A DNA stretch of 64,000 nucleotides from RGIG6353 sp045653035. GTDB lineage: Bacteria > Bacillota > Clostridia > Oscillospirales > SIG627. Under the pieces are notes generated by a model. The model saw nothing but the letters and a program-made list of their open reading frames with translations. It ran no database searches and was not told the DNA's origin. The stretch's first letter is position 1. Each line of letters opens with the position of its first letter. Shown here piece by piece: positions 16,851 through 25,371 of the stretch. The translations under genes were made by a program, and so were the position numbers. The DNA is taken from positions 1-64,000 of the forward strand of contig JAZOLO010000021.1 of NCBI GenBank assembly GCA_045653035.1, in the 5' to 3' direction.

Positions 16851-17108
16851 CTATTCCTCTATTTCTCTGTCGTCGTCACGGTTTAAGGCTTCCCTCAGCC
16901 TTTGGGGTGTTATTTTAGAAAGGATTACGTGGTCGGAGTCGGTGAGGATTACCGAAAGGGTCTTCTTTCCTCCTGTTACGTCAATGGCTCTGCCCTCGTC
17001 CTTTGCATCCTGTACAAGTCTCTTCACGGGTGCCGTGTCAGGTGATACTATACATACTATCCTGTCACAAGCCACCATATTACCTAATCCTAAAGACAAC
17101 ATTTTCAT
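16851..17108 (-). CDS. remA: Extracellular matrix regulatory protein RemA (DUF370)
   Basis: The 85-residue protein has the family core LGLGNMVACDRIVCIVSP, then a VTGGKKTLSVILTDSDHVILS segment. In Bacillus subtilis RemA is a DNA-binding activator of matrix and osmoprotection genes that forms ring-like oligomers. Here it heads the remA-gmk-rpoZ cluster. Whether ATG 17108 or ATG 17102 is used is uncertain because the ribosome binding site is weak. Confidence 0.85.
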   Translation of the reverse strand: MKMLSLGLGNMVACDRIVCIVSPDTAPVKRLVQDAKDEGRAIDVTGGKKTLSVILTDSDHVILSKITPQRLREALNRDDDREIEE

Positions 17109-17116
17109 AAATTTTA

Positions 17117-17152
17117 TCTTTCAAACTCTCTTTCAAAAACTTTTATAATTTT
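17117..17152 (-). repeat. AAAAGTTTTTGAAAGAGAG repeat arm upstream of remA
   Basis: Read on the minus strand, an ATTATAAAAGTTTTTGAAAG core continues into AGAGTTTGAAAG, matching the start of the second hairpin in the repeat clusters at 2015, 37236 and 38690. Only this arm is present. Confidence 0.45.
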
Positions 17153-17191
17153 ATGTTTTGTAAATGTAAAACCGTTTGAAATTTCAAAGTA

Positions 17192-17291
17192 TTTTTTCGC
17201 TTGGCGAGTGCACACGAGCGAGGCGAGGATGCTTTACAAAGCGTAAAGCGACGATGCCGAGTCGAGTAAGTAGCGACGCAAAACGGAAAAA
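17192..17291. repeat. 100-nt structured element, copy 1
   Basis: An outer stem TTTTTTCG (17192-17199)/CGGAAAAA (17284-17291) encloses GCGAGTGCACACGA, an inner hairpin GCTTTAC-AAAGC-GTAAAGC (17231-17249) and GAGTAAGTAGCGACGCA. The copy at 26495-26596 keeps the unpaired motifs, while its inner stem is AGCTTAC/GTAAGCT. The two copies have opposite orientation relative to the transcription of their neighbours. It sits between yicC and remA. Function unknown. Confidence 0.65.
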
Positions 17292-17302
17292 GACAAAGAA
17301 AT

Positions 17303-18181
17303 TTATTCTATGTTTTGTATCTGTTCTCTTATCTTTTCAATCTCGCTCTTTGCCTCAACCACAAGTCGTGTGATTTCAAGCTCCTGACACTTTGAACCGA
17401 TTGTGTTGACCTCACGGTTGATTTCCTGTGTGAGAAAGTCAAGCTTACGTCCTGCGGGGGCATTTCCCTTCATTATAGAACGGAACTGGGAGAGATGACT
17501 TGCAAGTCTTGTGATTTCCTCGTCTACCGCAACCTTGTCGGCAAAAAGCGCAACCTCGGTAATAACTCTCGTTTCATCGTAGGCGGTGTTTCCGAGAAGC
17601 TCCTCGATACGAGCTTTGAGCCTTTCCTCGTAAGCCTTAACCGACTCGGGTGAAAGTGCCTTTATTTCGTTTCTTATTTCTTCGATGCGGTCAAGCTTTT
17701 CGTTTATATCGTCAAAGAGCTTTTTACCCTCGGCTTCACGCATGGAATCGTAGTCGGAAAGCGCCTTGTCCATAACCTCACGAACAACGGCTGTCATTCT
17801 TTCCTCGTCCTCCTCACCGCTTCTTGTACCGAGAACGTCGGGGAGTCTTGTTACCACCGAAACACCTATATCGTCACGGAGCGAGTACTTTTCCTGTACC
17901 TCACGGAAAACCGCAAGATAGCTTTCAAGGAGTGCGTGGTTTACCGAAACCTTCGTTTCGCTGTCCTCAAGTACGTTTATTCCAAGGTATGAGTCCACCT
18001 TACCTCTTGAGGTGTGGAGTCCTATCTCCTTTTTTATCTTATCTTCAAGATATCCGTAGGCACGGGGGAGTCTTACAGATGTATCAAGGTAACGGTTGTT
18101 GACGCTTTTTATTTCAAAGGTCAGCTCCATTCCCTCTTTTTCAAGGACTGCTCTTCCGTAGCCTGTCATGCTTTTTATCAT
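17303..18181 (-). CDS. yicC: YicC family endoribonuclease-like protein
   Basis: The 292-residue protein starts with the family signature MIKSMTGYGRA and SVNNRYLD and ends with the conserved DFLTQEINREVNTIGSK and ARSEIEKIREQ-like segment (here AKSEIEKIREQIQNIE). YicC proteins have been linked to RNA decay and stationary-phase survival. Its ATG overlaps the rnmV stop (ATGA), so the two are translationally coupled. Confidence 0.92.
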   Translation of the reverse strand: MIKSMTGYGRAVLEKEGMELTFEIKSVNNRYLDTSVRLPRAYGYLEDKIKKEIGLHTSRGKVDSYLGINVLEDSETKVSVNHALLESYLAVFREVQEKYSLRDDIGVSVVTRLPDVLGTRSGEEDEERMTAVVREVMDKALSDYDSMREAEGKKLFDDINEKLDRIEEIRNEIKALSPESVKAYEERLKARIEELLGNTAYDETRVITEVALFADKVAVDEEITRLASHLSQFRSIMKGNAPAGRKLDFLTQEINREVNTIGSKCQELEITRLVVEAKSEIEKIREQIQNIE

Positions 18182-18753
18182 TTCAGTTCCTCACAAATTT
18201 TAGTGTATTCTTCTTCTGTCAGAAGCATATTTACCGCTGAAAGAAGTGCTGTAGTACTTATTTTTCTCGGAAGCGAAAGCCTTTCGGCAAGGCGCTCACG
18301 CCTTTCCTTTGACCCCTCTCCTCCCATATATCCGTCCTCAAAAAAGCGTGTTCTCGTTATCTCGCACCGCTTTTTGTCGGAAGCACTAAAGTTTTCAAAA
18401 AGTCCTCTTATTACGTCGGCATCTATTCCCTCAACGCCTAAAAGTCTCTCCTTGGAGTAAGACTCCTTTCGCTTTTCCTTGCCTTCTATCTGGGGCACGT
18501 AAAGGTCAACTACCCCCTCGCCCCCCGTAATGCTCTTTATGTGGTTTCTTATAACTCTGCCTGCCGAGTCGCTGTCGGTAAGTACAATAACCCCTCGTGT
18601 CTTTGCAAGACGGCGGATAAGAGAGCACTTTTCCTCACTCTTGAATATGCCAAATCCGTCAAGGGTTATAACGTCGGCATCAAGAATGGAGTCAAGCTTT
18701 ATCTTATCGTACTTGCCCTCGACTATTATGACTTCACTTACGGGAATTTTCAT
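18178..18753 (-). CDS. rnmV: Ribonuclease M5-like TOPRIM protein (DUF4093)
   Basis: The TOPRIM core is visible: VIIVEGKYDKIKLDSI near the N-terminus with its catalytic Glu, and VIVLTDSDSAGRVIRNHI with the DxD pair. In Bacillota this family matures 5S rRNA. The start at 18753 is supported by an ATGA overlap with the holA stop codon. Upstream in-frame sequence lies inside holA and is not conserved-looking. The C-terminal half (about 100-191) corresponds to DUF4093. Confidence 0.85.
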   Translation of the reverse strand: MKIPVSEVIIVEGKYDKIKLDSILDADVITLDGFGIFKSEEKCSLIRRLAKTRGVIVLTDSDSAGRVIRNHIKSITGGEGVVDLYVPQIEGKEKRKESYSKERLLGVEGIDADVIRGLFENFSASDKKRCEITRTRFFEDGYMGGEGSKERRERLAERLSLPRKISTTALLSAVNMLLTEEEYTKICEELK

Positions 18754-19790
18754 AGTGCCTGCACCACAAGCCTTTCGATGAGTACGTATCCATCGACACC
18801 CGTGCTTTTCAGGTCTATATCGCACTGAAAGGTCAGGTCTATCGCCAGACGCAAATCCTTTTCCTCCCAGCAGGAGGAAGCGGTCACATAGTTCTTCACC
18901 TGCCAAGGAAAAACGCCCGTTATTCCTGCGATTTCATTGTCATTCATCTTTCCTCTTGCGGATTTTACCACCGCAAGGGTGCCAAACGCCTTTGACAGAA
19001 CAGATGCTAAAACGATAGGCTCAATGTTCTGACCTTTTAAGTTTTCAAGTATGGTACACGCCTCTTTTTTCTGACGGCGGAGTACCGCATCGGTGAACTC
19101 GTAGGTCTCATTTTCGGCAGACGACTTTACCAAAATGTCGATAATTTCATTCGGCACTGTGTCAAGTCCGTTCCTTTTGGTGTAGGCGATAAGCTTTTCG
19201 CTCTCACTTTTAAGCCTCGTCATGCTGAAGTCGCAAAGCTTTATCATCTTCGATATGTTAAAATCGGAAATGCGTATTTCATCGTTTTTGAATATCCTGT
19301 CCGTCCAGGAGATGAGCTTCATTTCACTCTGACGGGGAAATTCGGTAACGGTCATGAGAGAGGATAAATCCTTTATTATCTTTCTTTCCCTTGATTTTTT
19401 GGTGGAAAGGTCAAGCTCAGCGTTCCTGCAAAAGATTACGAAAACAGTATCCTTTGTAACGCTTTTTACAAGGTCGACAAGCCTTTTTTCTCCGTCCTTT
19501 TTAAGGGAGGTGATATCAAGTCCCCATACCTCAACCATCTTATGCTCTGCCATAACGGGAAGTGCGTCTACCGCTTCTTCAAGCACTTTCAGCGTTCCGT
19601 CTCTTTCAAAATCCACCGAGGTTCGGTTGAACTCCTCCATGCCCTCGGCACGGATAAAGGTGCGAAGCTCCTCAAGATAGTAGTGCTTAAGATACTCCTC
19701 CTCGCCCCAAAAAAGATATGCTCCCGTAGGGTGAAGCTTTATTTTGTCACGGAGCTCCTTTACCTCGTCTCGTTTTACAGGGTAAGCCAT
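18750..19790 (-). CDS. holA: DNA polymerase III delta subunit
   Basis: Delta opens the beta sliding clamp as part of the clamp loader. The 346-residue protein has the family start with GAYLFWGEEEYLKHYYLEEL, the VVEVWGLDI segment in the form MVEVWGLD, and a C-terminal region with NEIAGITGVFPWQVKNYV that fits the collar domain. Its start codon directly follows the stop of the HIT gene, and its end overlaps rnmV. Confidence 0.88.
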   Translation of the reverse strand: MAYPVKRDEVKELRDKIKLHPTGAYLFWGEEEYLKHYYLEELRTFIRAEGMEEFNRTSVDFERDGTLKVLEEAVDALPVMAEHKMVEVWGLDITSLKKDGEKRLVDLVKSVTKDTVFVIFCRNAELDLSTKKSRERKIIKDLSSLMTVTEFPRQSEMKLISWTDRIFKNDEIRISDFNISKMIKLCDFSMTRLKSESEKLIAYTKRNGLDTVPNEIIDILVKSSAENETYEFTDAVLRRQKKEACTILENLKGQNIEPIVLASVLSKAFGTLAVVKSARGKMNDNEIAGITGVFPWQVKNYVTASSCWEEKDLRLAIDLTFQCDIDLKSTGVDGYVLIERLVVQAL

Positions 19791-20129
19791 TTAAGCCATA
19801 CTGTCGGCAAGCTGACGTCCGCCGAGTATATGGAAGTGAAGGTGATGAACGCTCTGACAAGCGTGGTCACCGCAGTTTGAAACAACTCTGTAGCCCCTGT
19901 CGAGTCCCTCAGCCTTTGCAATTTTGGGAATACACTCGAAGATATGAGCAATTACCGCTGAATTTTCAGCACTCACTCCGTCAACGGAGGGGATATGTGC
20001 ACGAGGTATTACAAGTATATGTGTGGGTGCTTGGGGATTTATATCGCGGAAAGCGTATATTTTATCGTCCTCATACACTTTTGTTGAGGGGATATCTCCC
20101 TTTGCTATCTTACAAAACAAACAATCCAT
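19791..20129 (-). CDS. HIT family (histidine triad) nucleotide-binding protein
   Basis: HIT proteins hydrolyse nucleoside phosphoramidates and related AMP conjugates. The 112-residue protein carries HLHFH (96-100) in the HxHxHxx triad and an N-terminal CLFC (3-6) pair. The ATG at 20129 is chosen for its GGGAG ribosome binding site and the family-typical start MDCLFCKIAKGDIPS. Confidence 0.93.
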   Translation of the reverse strand: MDCLFCKIAKGDIPSTKVYEDDKIYAFRDINPQAPTHILVIPRAHIPSVDGVSAENSAVIAHIFECIPKIAKAEGLDRGYRVVSNCGDHACQSVHHLHFHILGGRQLADSMA

Positions 20130-20138
20130 AATTATCTC

Positions 20139-20222
20139 CCTTGTTAAATTGAAAATTAAAGGAAGAAAACCGCTTGCGGTTTTCAACCACAATTTCTAAT
20201 TTCTCATTTCTAATTTCTCATT
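20139..20222 (-). repeat. Palindromic intergenic repeat overlapping the alaS stop
   Basis: Read on the minus strand: tandem GAGAAATTAGAAATGAG units, AATTGTGGTTGAAAACCGC, then AAGCGGTTTTCTTCC and AATTTTCAATT. An almost identical block lies at 42937-43020. The last codons and stop of alaS (ATG AGA AAT TAG) are made of the repeat itself. Confidence 0.7.
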
Positions 20223-22816
20223 ATTTTATAAAACTCTTCCTTTGCTTCGGGAAGCTTTGTCACGTCGCGTCCGCCGGAAGAAGCACTGTCGGGACGACCT
20301 CCTCCGCCACCGCCTACAATGGGAGAAATGGTCTTCAGGATATTTCCTGCATGAGCACCCTTTGCTACCGCATCCTTACCGCAGAATGCCACGAATACAA
20401 TCTTTCCGTCGGCAACGGTGTAAAGAACACCTACCATATCGGAATACTTGTCGCGAAGTCTGTCGCCCTCGCTACGGAGTGTATCTGCCTTTGCACCCTC
20501 TATCTCACCAAAGAGAAGTGAGTATTTGTCGGTCTTGACGATTGCCTTTTCAAGTCCCTCTGCCGCCGACTTTGCCATTTCTGCACGAATGGCGGTGATT
20601 TCTGCCTTTGCATCTCGAAGCTCTCCCTGAAGGGCTGTTATACGGGAAGGAATCGATGCAAAATCGTTTGCTTTAACAGCCGTAGCACTCTCCCCGAGAA
20701 GTGTGTCCTTTTCTTCAAGAAGCTTCAGTACTCCAAGCCCTGTAGTACCCTCTATTCTTCTTATACCTGCCGCAACGGAGGACTCGGAAAGCACCTTGAA
20801 AAGTCCTGCTTCGGCAGTATTACAGAGATGTGTTCCTCCGCAAAGCTCGGCGGAAACGTCACCCATCTTTACCATTCTGACAGTAGTGCCGTACTTTTCA
20901 CCGAAAAGTGCGGTAGCACCCATTTTCTTTGCACTCTCTATATCGGTTTCTACTGTTCCAACCGCCGATGCCGAGAGTATATATTCGTTTACAAGCGCTT
21001 CAACAGTCTTTATTTCGTCCTGTGTCATAGGACCGAAGTGCTTGAAGTCGAAGCGGAGTCTTGTATCGTCAACGTATGAGCCTGCCTGCTCTACGTGGTC
21101 GCCCAGCACACGTCGAAGTGCGGACTGGAGAAGATGCACTGTCGAGTGGTTACGGGCTATAGCCTTACGGCGTGCCTGATCAAGGGATATTTTGAGCGTG
21201 TCGCCCACCTTGACGAGAGAATTTATCTCGCACTCGTGAAGGTATACGCCGTCCTTCTTCTTGGTGTCAAGAACTTTTGCGTCACCGAGAGTACCCGTAT
21301 CACCTACCTGACCGCCGCCCTCGCCGTAGAAAACAGTCTTGTCAAGTATGATAACAGCATCGCCCTCACTTACCTCTCCGCAAAGCTCGCCGTCCTTTAT
21401 AATGGCAATAACCTTTGCATCACACTCGGTTTCGGTATATCCGATAAACTCGGTCTTTGGGGTATTTTCAATAAGACTTGCCTGAGTATCATCCCAACCG
21501 CCTCCTGCCTTGCGGTTTTCTCTTGCTCTCTTCTTCTGCTCTGCCATAAGAGCATTAAAGGCATCCTCGTCAAGAGCGAGTCCGTCCTCGGCGATAATCT
21601 CACGGGTGAGGTCTACGGGGAATCCAAAGGTATCGTAAAGCTTGAAGGTGTCCTCTCCCGAAAGAGCAGTCTTGCCCTCAGCCTTTGCCTTCTCTACCAT
21701 TGTGGAAAGGATAGAAAGTCCCGCATCTATAGTAGCGTTGAAGCGGTCCTCCTCCATAGAAAGAATTTTCTTTATATAGTCCTTTTTCTCAGCAAGCTCG
21801 GGGTATGCGTTTTCGTTACATTCGATAACCACGTCTGCTAGTCTGTTGAGGAAAGTACCCTCAATGCCGATAAGTCTTCCGTGACGTGCTGCACGGCGTA
21901 TAAGTCGGCGGAGAACGTAGCCTCTGCCCTCGTTTGAAGGCATAACGCCGTCACCTATCATGAAGGTAGAGCTTCTGATGTGGTCTGTAATTATACGGAT
22001 AGACACGTCGGTGTTGTAGTCCTTACCGTATTCCTTATTCGACCACGTGCAAACGGTGTCCAGTATCTTTCTTACGGTATCGACCTCAAAGAGGTTGTCA
22101 ACCCCCTGCATAACGCAGGCAAGTCTTTCAAGTCCCATACCCGTATCAATATTCTTCTGCGCAAGCTCCGTATAGTTGCCCTTGCCGTCGTTGTCAAACT
22201 GGGTGAATACGTTGTTCCATATCTCCATGTATCTGTCGCACTCACAACCGGGACGGCAGTCGGGAGAGCCACAGCCGTACTTCTCGCCTCTGTCGAAGTA
22301 TATCTCTGAGCAGGGTCCGCAGGGTCCGCTGCCGTGCTCCCAGAAGTTGTCAGCCTTGCCCATTCTTACAACTCTCTCACGAGGTACGCCAACAACCTTA
22401 GTCCATATTTCAAACGCCTCGTCGTCCTCCTCGTAGATAGAGGGCCAAAGAAGATTTTCGGGGATTTCGAGGGTTTTTGTTAAAAACTCCCATGCCCACG
22501 GAATAGCCTCCCCCTTGAAATAGTCGCCGAAGGAGAAGTTACCGAGCATTTCAAAATACGTGCCGTGACGTGCCGTCTTTCCGACGTTTTCAAGGTCGGG
22601 AGTTCTAATACACTTCTGGCAGGTGGTAACTCTCTTTCTGGGGGGCTCTTTCGTGCCCTTGAAATAGGGCTTCATGGGTGCCATTCCCGAATTTATCAAA
22701 AGAAGTGAATTGTCATTCTGAGGTACGAGAGAAAAGCTCTGAAGTCGAAGATGTCCTTTTGATTCAAAAAAGGACAGATAGCTTTCTCGAAGGTCGTTGA
22801 GTGATGTCCATTTCAT
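20210..22816 (-). CDS. alaS: Alanine-tRNA ligase
   Basis: AlaRS charges tRNA-Ala and edits Ser and Gly mischarging. The 868-residue protein contains the class II catalytic core from the N-terminus (FFESKGH, INSGMAPMKPYFKG, motif 2 TTCQKCIRTPD), a tRNA-recognition region, and an editing domain with metal-site ARNHSTVHLLQSAL and ELCGGTHL. The C-terminal oligomerisation region ends with GGGGRPDSASSGG. The last residues (MRN) derive from an intergenic repeat. A CxxC-type insertion (CGSPDCRPGCECD) sits after FDRGEKYG. Confidence 0.97.
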   Translation of the reverse strand: MKWTSLNDLRESYLSFFESKGHLRLQSFSLVPQNDNSLLLINSGMAPMKPYFKGTKEPPRKRVTTCQKCIRTPDLENVGKTARHGTYFEMLGNFSFGDYFKGEAIPWAWEFLTKTLEIPENLLWPSIYEEDDEAFEIWTKVVGVPRERVVRMGKADNFWEHGSGPCGPCSEIYFDRGEKYGCGSPDCRPGCECDRYMEIWNNVFTQFDNDGKGNYTELAQKNIDTGMGLERLACVMQGVDNLFEVDTVRKILDTVCTWSNKEYGKDYNTDVSIRIITDHIRSSTFMIGDGVMPSNEGRGYVLRRLIRRAARHGRLIGIEGTFLNRLADVVIECNENAYPELAEKKDYIKKILSMEEDRFNATIDAGLSILSTMVEKAKAEGKTALSGEDTFKLYDTFGFPVDLTREIIAEDGLALDEDAFNALMAEQKKRARENRKAGGGWDDTQASLIENTPKTEFIGYTETECDAKVIAIIKDGELCGEVSEGDAVIILDKTVFYGEGGGQVGDTGTLGDAKVLDTKKKDGVYLHECEINSLVKVGDTLKISLDQARRKAIARNHSTVHLLQSALRRVLGDHVEQAGSYVDDTRLRFDFKHFGPMTQDEIKTVEALVNEYILSASAVGTVETDIESAKKMGATALFGEKYGTTVRMVKMGDVSAELCGGTHLCNTAEAGLFKVLSESSVAAGIRRIEGTTGLGVLKLLEEKDTLLGESATAVKANDFASIPSRITALQGELRDAKAEITAIRAEMAKSAAEGLEKAIVKTDKYSLLFGEIEGAKADTLRSEGDRLRDKYSDMVGVLYTVADGKIVFVAFCGKDAVAKGAHAGNILKTISPIVGGGGGGRPDSASSGGRDVTKLPEAKEEFYKIMRN

Positions 22817-22850
22817 AATTTTTATCTCCGTTATTTTTCGATAGTGCTTT

Positions 22851-22881
22851 ATTTTACCATTTATTTATGATAAAGGTCAAG
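22851..22881 (-). promoter_or_regulatory. Possible promoter of alaS
   Basis: On the minus strand TTGACC (22876-22881) and TAAAAT (22851-22856) are separated by 19 nt, longer than ideal. No T-box features were recognised in the leader. Confidence 0.35.
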
Positions 22882-22930
22882 AAAATTGAGCTTACGAAAC
22901 AAAAATCTTTATACAATTTTAATACCTGTG

Positions 22931-23003
22931 CTTTTATTTAAGGGGAAATGCTTTTTATAAAAGCACTCCCCCTTGTACCCCCACGAAAACTATAATAAAT
23001 AAT
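22931..23003 (+). repeat. GCTTTTTATAAAAGC hairpin repeat downstream of the anti-sigma gene
   Basis: AAGGGGAAATGCTTTTTATA and AAAGCACTCCCCCTT form a hairpin; CACGAAAACTATAATAAA follows. Same layout as copies at 37150, 38616, 41343 and 42872. It overlaps the 3' side of the anti-sigma gene region and may serve as its terminator. Confidence 0.6.
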
Positions 23004-23010
23004 TTTCCGT

Positions 23011-23697
23011 TCATTTTAGCAAAACTACAACCACGCCGTTTTCCAAATAAGCGTTGTAATTGTCTCCCACAAGCTCCCTCACTCTTTCAAGATTGTCTGT
23101 CTTGACAAGGAGGGTGTTCTCGTTGAGCTTCTCCAGCTCAAATTCAGAGGACAAAATATCAATAGGCTTTAGCGTGTCAGAGGCGAAAGTATATTCAGGG
23201 TTTGGTGAAAGCGGTGCTTCCTTTAAGGCTTCTTCCTCTATAGCCTCATCTCGAGGTGATGCATCGGCTACCGAGAAATTTCCGTCGTCTCTTAAAACGG
23301 CAGTGTTTTTTATATCGAGAATTTCTGCCTCAAGAGTTACCGTTTCACCCGACGTATCACCTATTTCGGCACTTTCCTCTTTTGCCCCGTAGGGGAAAAC
23401 CTTCGTGTAAATCACAAGTACAAGTATTATTAAAAGAGAGGCGGCAAGACCTATATGACGGATAAAAAAGGGTGTTTTCTTCATCTTTTCCTGACGGATT
23501 TTGGCAACCACACTGTCGGCAAGACTTTTTTCGGGAGCTTTCACAAGGCTTTCAAGCTCTTTTCTCAGAGAGATAAGTCTTTCCGTTTCCTTTTGACATT
23601 CGGGACACTTTTCAAGGTGCTTTGCTACAGCTTCCGCTTCATCGCACTCGCCGTCAAGGTATTCCGACAGCTTCCCTCTTATTTCTTCACAGGTCAT
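23011..23697 (-). CDS. Anti-sigma factor with zinc-finger (zf-HC2) and membrane anchor
   Basis: The N-terminus has the anti-sigma zinc motif HxxxCxxC (H27, C31, C34, with C3 nearby), which would bind the cognate sigma factor. One membrane segment follows at about 78-100 (LAASLLIILVLVIY). The outer part (100-228) has no recognised domain. It is 25 bp downstream of the sigma factor gene, the standard arrangement for a membrane-tethered anti-sigma that releases its sigma factor on envelope stress. Confidence 0.85.
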   Translation of the reverse strand: MTCEEIRGKLSEYLDGECDEAEAVAKHLEKCPECQKETERLISLRKELESLVKAPEKSLADSVVAKIRQEKMKKTPFFIRHIGLAASLLIILVLVIYTKVFPYGAKEESAEIGDTSGETVTLEAEILDIKNTAVLRDDGNFSVADASPRDEAIEEEALKEAPLSPNPEYTFASDTLKPIDILSSEFELEKLNENTLLVKTDNLERVRELVGDNYNAYLENGVVVVLLK

Positions 23698-23721
23698 AAT
23701 ACTCCTCCTTTCCTCTTTTTT

Positions 23722-24297
23722 CTATTTGACAAAAAATTTTTCATTTTGTTCCAAAAGCTTTTCCGAAAGCTTCGCTCTCGCTCTCGAAAGACGGCTCTTT
23801 ACTGTACCAAGCTCGATTTTAAGAAGCTCTGCTATCTCATCGTATGAGAGTCCGTCAAGCTCACGGAGCACTATTATTTCACGGGCATCGGCATCAAGCG
23901 AGTCAATAGCTCGCATCAGCTCCTCCCGTCTCTCTTTTATTATGTATTCGGTTTCGGGTGTGTCGTGAGATGGTGTATCCATAACCTCACCCTCACTGTC
24001 GGTGGAGGAAAGCTCTTTTCTGCGTACCCTTGCCGAAAGTGCATCCTTTGCGGTATTCACCGTAATTCTGTAAAGCCAGGTAGAAAAAGAAGAGTCGCCC
24101 TTAAAGCCTTTTATCCCTCGCCATGCCTTGATAAAGGCGTCTTGGGATACGTCGAAGGCATCGTCGGCAGAAAAAAGAAAGCCGTAAGCAGTATTGTAGA
24201 CAAACTTTTCATAAAAACGTACAAGCTCGCCAAAGGCTTCGCCGTCGCCTTTTTTAGCTTTTGACACAAGAAATTTTTCATTCTCGGGACCTTTCAC
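23722..24297 (-). CDS. ECF-type RNA polymerase sigma factor
   Basis: The protein has sigma region 2 (FVYNTAYGFLFSADDAFDVS, QDAFIKAWRGIKGF, STWLYRITVNTAKD) and region 4 with a helix-turn-helix (LDGLSYDEIAELLKIELGTV, KSRLSRARAKL). The GTG at 24297 is selected because AAGGAGG lies just upstream. The in-frame ATG further upstream would start inside the promoter region and add an unlikely hydrophobic leader. With the next gene it forms a sigma/anti-sigma pair; the target regulon cannot be told. Confidence 0.9.
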   Translation of the reverse strand: MKGPENEKFLVSKAKKGDGEAFGELVRFYEKFVYNTAYGFLFSADDAFDVSQDAFIKAWRGIKGFKGDSSFSTWLYRITVNTAKDALSARVRRKELSSTDSEGEVMDTPSHDTPETEYIIKERREELMRAIDSLDADAREIIVLRELDGLSYDEIAELLKIELGTVKSRLSRARAKLSEKLLEQNEKFFVK

Positions 24298-24357
24298 TCT
24301 ACCGCCTCCTTTTTTGCTATTGCGAAAAACCGAAATCTGTGATATTATTATTATGTA

Positions 24358-24372
24358 TGTGATTATATCACA
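24358..24372. promoter_or_regulatory. Perfect 15-bp palindrome between divergent sigma factor and dusB genes
   Basis: TGTGATTATATCACA is a perfect inverted repeat in the 108-bp divergent intergenic region, with a further TGTGATATTA half-site at 24338-24347. It overlaps a TATAAT-like -10 on the minus strand (GATATAATC). It may be an operator, or simply the symmetric sequence of two overlapping -10 elements. Confidence 0.4.
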
Positions 24373-24405
24373 AAAGAATCGAAGTTTCAAGTGCAGGGAC
24401 GATTT

Positions 24406-25371
24406 ATGACAGAAAAAAGACCGAAGCTCTTTTTTGCCCCCATGGCAGGTGTGGGAGACAGTGCCTTCCGTACAATCTGCTGTCGGTGGGGTGCAGACGT
24501 TTTAACAAGTGAAATGATATCGGCAAAGGCTGTAGTGTTCGGAGACAAGAAGACCTTTACCCTTGCCGAGAGAAGCGAGGAGGAGAAGCCCTTTTTGCTC
24601 CAGATTTTCGGCTCTGAGCCTGAAATTATGGCAGAGGGTGCAAAGACTCTTGCCCTTTTCTCGCGTCCCGACGGAATTGATATAAACATGGGCTGTCCCG
24701 TAAATAAAATAGTTAAAAACCACGAGGGCTCGGCTTTGATGAAGAAGCCTGAGCTTGTTTATGAAATAGTGTCGAGAGTGAAAGAGGCAATCTACCCCCT
24801 CCCCGTCAGCGTTAAGATAAGAAGCGGTTTTGACAAAAACCACCTGAACGCCGCAGAAATTGCCCTTGAAGCAGAGCGTGCAGGGGCGACGCACGTAACG
24901 GTGCACGGCAGAACGAGAGACCAGTTTTACGCTCCCCCCGTCAACCTTGACGTAATAAGAGACGTTAAAAGGGCGGTGAAAATCCCCGTTGTGGGAAACG
25001 GTGACGTAACCTCGGTGGAAAGCGCTAAAAAAATGCTTGAATACACAGGTTGCGACCATTTAATGATAGGCAGAGGAGCTCTTGGCAGACCTTGGATATT
25101 TTCCGAAATAAAGGCAGGTCTTTTCGGTGACACGCCACCCGTAATCCCCACGGGCAACACGCTTTTTGCGGAAATTGTAAAGCACCTTGACCTAGCGGTT
25201 GAAAAAAAGGGTGAAAGGCAGGGCATTCTTGAAGCGCGTACCCAGATAGCGTGGTACGTTCGTGGCATCAAGGGGGCTGCCGAAATACGAAACAAAATTA
25301 ACACCGCACCAAGTCGTAATGCGGTTGTGAAAATTCTTGAGATTTTAAGGGAAACAGATGATTTATCTTGA
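24406..25371 (+). CDS. dusB: tRNA-dihydrouridine synthase B
   Basis: Dus enzymes reduce uridine to dihydrouridine in tRNA with FMN and NADPH. The protein starts KLFFAPMAGVGDSAFR, carries the catalytic C97 in INMGCPVNKIVKN, then KIRSGFD, VHGRTRDQFY, GNGDV and GRGALGRPW for FMN phosphate binding. ATG 24406 is preferred; a GTG 15 nt upstream is also in frame. Its 3' end overlaps the cysteine desulfurase start by 14 bp. Confidence 0.92.
   Translation: MTEKRPKLFFAPMAGVGDSAFRTICCRWGADVLTSEMISAKAVVFGDKKTFTLAERSEEEKPFLLQIFGSEPEIMAEGAKTLALFSRPDGIDINMGCPVNKIVKNHEGSALMKKPELVYEIVSRVKEAIYPLPVSVKIRSGFDKNHLNAAEIALEAERAGATHVTVHGRTRDQFYAPPVNLDVIRDVKRAVKIPVVGNGDVTSVESAKKMLEYTGCDHLMIGRGALGRPWIFSEIKAGLFGDTPPVIPTGNTLFAEIVKHLDLAVEKKGERQGILEARTQIAWYVRGIKGAAEIRNKINTAPSRNAVVKILEILRETDDLS

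Noticed and set aside
22817..23010. T-box leader upstream of alaS
   Set aside because: No T-box sequence (TGGNACCGCG-like) or matching terminator was visible; the gap holds a hairpin repeat and a weak promoter.
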